From: Rickettsia typhi
Lineage (GTDB): Bacteria > Pseudomonadota > Alphaproteobacteria > Rickettsiales > UBA1997
Length of the DNA: 17,431 nt
Direction: 5' to 3'
NCBI GenBank assembly: GCA_945874115.1
Contig: CAMCFD010000030.1
Location: 1-17,431, forward strand
Below are positions 15,298 to 17,431 of this stretch, one piece after another. A program made the translations under genes and the position numbers. The notes beneath the pieces were generated by a model. That model saw only the letters and a program-made list of their open reading frames with translations, was not told the DNA's origin and ran no database searches. Position 1 is the first letter of the stretch. Every line of letters begins with the position of its first letter.

Positions 15298-15397
15298 TTG
15301 TGTCGAGATTTATTAATTGGATATCTTGCGTTTATGAAAACAGTTTTAATGATATCTAAAAACTATGATTATTTATACATTTGAGAAACTTTGATTA

Positions 15398-15527
15398 TCT
15401 AGCCAGTTTTCGAAAAGACCTTTGCGCCACAATGTCTCGAAGCGCTTTTGGGCAAGGACGACTGGACAGATAACTAATGAGAATCTGTCGCGAATTGAAA
15501 CAAAGAACCTTGCTAGAAAATTTTTTA
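15398..15527. other. GC-richer structured island: possible small RNA or short mobile repeat
   Basis: Bases 15401-15510 are about 45% G+C, against about 25% in the preceding 170 bases and 15% in the following 73. The island is closed by inverted ends TCTAGC (15398-15403) and GCTAGA (15512-15517). Inside are CCAGT/ACTGG, CCTTTGC/GCAAGG with one bulge, and the hairpin GACAGAT/ATCTGTC (15465-15471, 15483-15489). A T-run (15521-15526) follows on the plus strand. On the minus strand two frames stay open for about 45 codons, one containing CPVVLAQKRFETLWRKG, but neither has an ATG. It could be a small RNA, a miniature element or the relic of a coding sequence; I cannot decide between these. Confidence 0.45.
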
Positions 15528-15583
15528 CTTGAAAAATAAATCAATTTAACCGAGATTTTAATATCTAAAATTATTTTTTAATT

Positions 15584-17320
15584 ATGTCAAAATCAAGCTC
15601 CCCCGAAGGAGGTTTAATAAAGACCAAAGAAGAGCAATCGAAGAGCAGCTCTGAAAGCTCAGCTGCGCCAGATAGAAAAAAACCAAAAAATACAAACTCC
15701 TCACCCGAATCAAAAAGAGGGCCGTCGAGCAAAAGTTCGTCTCCCGAATCTGTTGGGGCAATGTCGATTTCGGAAAGCTCTAGACTCGGAAACGAAAGCT
15801 CAGCAGAAATATCGCAAGATTCGGAAAGTGCGGAAGAAGAATCCTTAGGGCTTCCCTCTTTAAAAAAAATCACCTCACCAACAACGCTTGACGATTCAGG
15901 ACTTGGGGCAGATGCTTCAAAAGAGTTCCTGCCAATTACAACTCCTCAATCGGCTCCGCCTCGCATTAAAAGCTCTAAAGCAAAGCAAGCGCCAACAATA
16001 TTTTACAAAATAAAGGACGAAGAAATAATTTTTATGGTTTCGTATACTCGCCCACCAACCATTCACGGAAGCAAACAGGGAGATCACGTAACCGCTTTTT
16101 CTATTCTTGCCGAATTGATTTATAATGCCGCTTGGCACAAAAATAATCCAGAAGAGATAGTTGAGACTCTCAAGAGAATCTCAAGAGCAATATTTAAAGA
16201 AAAAGGTGTCCGGCCACTTCATGAAAAACTTGATGCTTTTTTGCAAGATTTTCAGGGCGGCGGCCATTTTGTTGCCCAAAAAGAAGGAAGAGACGTTAGA
16301 AAGCTTTTGGAGTCGGCGCCAGCCTTGCTAGATATAATGAAAAAACTTCTTGAAGAAAGCAAGCCAGAATTGTCCGAAGAGCAGAAGGCGTGCATTTCTC
16401 ACTTGAAAACAATAGCCGAGGGTGAAAAAGATCAACAAATTTCACAAAAGGTCAGGACAACCTTTAGAGAAAACAGATTTCGAGTTATCGGAGATTTTGT
16501 CTGCAATCTATTAAATACTTTTATAAACAGCCTTAATTCTGACAAAAAAATGTCATTTGTTTCGGATAGAAGCAAAAACAAGGAAAGCTCTAATTCCGAC
16601 TGTATAAAAGTTGCGTTATACACCTTAAGGCTTCTAAACTTACTTTGTAAGCACGATTCTGACGAGATAAAAAGAGAAGAAATAAAAGCGCTTGTCATAG
16701 AGCAAATTGACGAGAGATATTCACAATTAAAACGCGGCTTGGCAAATTTAGCTAGCGAGATCTTTAAGAAAGAAGCGGTAGATGATTTCAGAAGAGATGA
16801 ATGTGCCCAGCTTTTTGGAACAAACTTTTTTACAGGCAAGATTTTAGATGATAAAATTATCGACTTAATGGCTCGCGAAATAAATAATCTTTTCGATTTT
16901 AAGTACTGCGCTGGTCGACAAAACGACGATCTTAGAGATCTTATCGCTATGCATGTAATGATAGTCGTAACTGCTTACGAAGATATAGGCAAATTTTTAC
17001 AAAAAACTCCCGATACCTTTGGAAAACTATTGCTCAGCTGCACTAAAGAAATAGTTGAAAAGCAAGGTTGGGGGCATGCGGTAAAAAAACCTGATTTACT
17101 GGCAAAGAGCATTGGGAAAATCATTGACTTTAAAAATTTTAGAATTCATAATGATTGCGCAATAAGCTTGAACCCCTTAAGAAAGCTAGAGAAGGGGGTC
17201 TCAGGGCAATCCGATTCAGAAGATGAGGCTAGAGACAGAGACGATAAAACCTCCGGAAGGGCCGAGAAACCAAGCTCAAAGCCTCTTGATAAAAAACAAG
17301 AATTTAAGGCGCATAAATAA
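15584..17320 (+). CDS. Accessory protein D: disordered ends and an unrecognised core
   Basis: A 578-residue protein I cannot assign. Residues 1-130 are Ser/Glu/Lys/Pro-rich and surely disordered (MSKSSSPEGG, repeated SSPES, SESS). The core (~135-525) begins with FYKIKDEEIIFMVSYTRPP and a striking motif, PPTIHGSKQGDHVTAF (157-172), followed by mostly helical sequence. The last ~45 residues are again charged and disordered, ending KPLDKKQEFKAHK, a basic tail of the kind known in some type IV secretion substrates (inference). There is no signal peptide or membrane segment. The conserved-looking His161, Asp167 and His168 might be catalytic or structural. Arg codons are AGA/AGG in 22 of 29 cases, the most atypical in the window. 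ATG start with an A/T-only leader and no Shine-Dalgarno. It diverges from manC. Confidence 0.82.
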   Translation: MSKSSSPEGGLIKTKEEQSKSSSESSAAPDRKKPKNTNSSPESKRGPSSKSSSPESVGAMSISESSRLGNESSAEISQDSESAEEESLGLPSLKKITSPTTLDDSGLGADASKEFLPITTPQSAPPRIKSSKAKQAPTIFYKIKDEEIIFMVSYTRPPTIHGSKQGDHVTAFSILAELIYNAAWHKNNPEEIVETLKRISRAIFKEKGVRPLHEKLDAFLQDFQGGGHFVAQKEGRDVRKLLESAPALLDIMKKLLEESKPELSEEQKACISHLKTIAEGEKDQQISQKVRTTFRENRFRVIGDFVCNLLNTFINSLNSDKKMSFVSDRSKNKESSNSDCIKVALYTLRLLNLLCKHDSDEIKREEIKALVIEQIDERYSQLKRGLANLASEIFKKEAVDDFRRDECAQLFGTNFFTGKILDDKIIDLMAREINNLFDFKYCAGRQNDDLRDLIAMHVMIVVTAYEDIGKFLQKTPDTFGKLLLSCTKEIVEKQGWGHAVKKPDLLAKSIGKIIDFKNFRIHNDCAISLNPLRKLEKGVSGQSDSEDEARDRDDKTSGRAEKPSSKPLDKKQEFKAHK

Positions 17321-17431
17321 CTAATAATTTCATGATATATTTTCCCAACAAACTGACTCATTAAGACTACATTTCACAACTAACAGAAAATAATAAAAAC
17401 GAAAATTTACCCGATTTTTACATTAAAGCAA

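Noticed and set aside
3291..15461. AGGACGA occurs upstream of accessory genes A (3291), B (7457) and D (15455)
   Set aside because: The distances to the starts differ (71-129 bases) and the word also occurs inside the coding region of gene D near 16014, so it is probably chance.
15430..15472. A 13-codon ATG ORF inside the GC-rich island
   Set aside because: Too short, no ribosome-binding site, and it lies within the inverted-repeat structure that explains the region better.
1..17431. tRNA, rRNA or CRISPR features
   Set aside because: I looked in the gaps for T-arm-like GTTCGA patterns and regularly spaced repeats and saw none that form a credible tRNA cloverleaf or array.

Overview
The window is AT-rich bacterial DNA. 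It mixes housekeeping genes typical of an alphaproteobacterium (leuS, nadD, tatD, ubiA, a propionyl-CoA carboxylase alpha subunit, ccmB, a manC/algA-type enzyme) with large unrecognised proteins of the kind seen in host-associated lineages: ankyrin repeats, Ser-rich disordered tails and kinase-like motifs. The best guess is an intracellular or amoeba/protist-associated alphaproteobacterium (Rickettsiales- or Holosporales-like). That placement is inference; there is no rRNA or other marker here to settle it.

Layout, left to right. 1-1254: the 3' half of leuS (+), cut by the window edge, ending in a hairpin. 1365-3209: a half-size ABC exporter with an unusual insertion in its ATPase domain (+). 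3376-5751: accessory protein A (+), a kinase-like N-terminal part followed by degenerate ankyrin repeats. 5975-7307: the nadD-tatD operon (-), with a one-base junction and a consensus promoter. 7528-9042: accessory protein B (+), a paralogue of A with a coiled-coil tail instead of ankyrins, preceded by a hairpin and a possible 17-codon leader ORF. 9116-9979: ubiA (-), with a decayed copy of its own 5' end about 180 bp upstream. 10169-10639: accessory protein C (-), very acidic and lysine-free. 10793-12808: pccA (+), divergent from C, with overlapping promoters. 13024-13674 ccmB and 13769-15196 manC/algA, both (-). 15197-15583: the only gene-free stretch over 300 bp, with two hairpins and a 120-base GC-richer island. 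15584-17320: accessory protein D (+), with disordered ends and a conserved-looking core. 17321-17431: AT-rich, nothing recognised.

The core genes serve separate pathways (translation, NAD synthesis, ubiquinone, propionyl-CoA metabolism, cytochrome c maturation, GDP-mannose) and do not form one system. The accessory genes A, B, C and D sit singly between them. All four start Met-Ser, lack a Shine-Dalgarno sequence and follow almost pure A/T leaders. A, B and D use AGA/AGG for arginine far more than leuS or pccA do. I infer a dispersed set of lineage-specific, possibly secreted (effector-like) proteins. Proteins A and B share about 200 residues with an Asp-x4-Asn ... Ile-Asp pattern resembling an atypical kinase active site, and this is the most promising lead for something undescribed.
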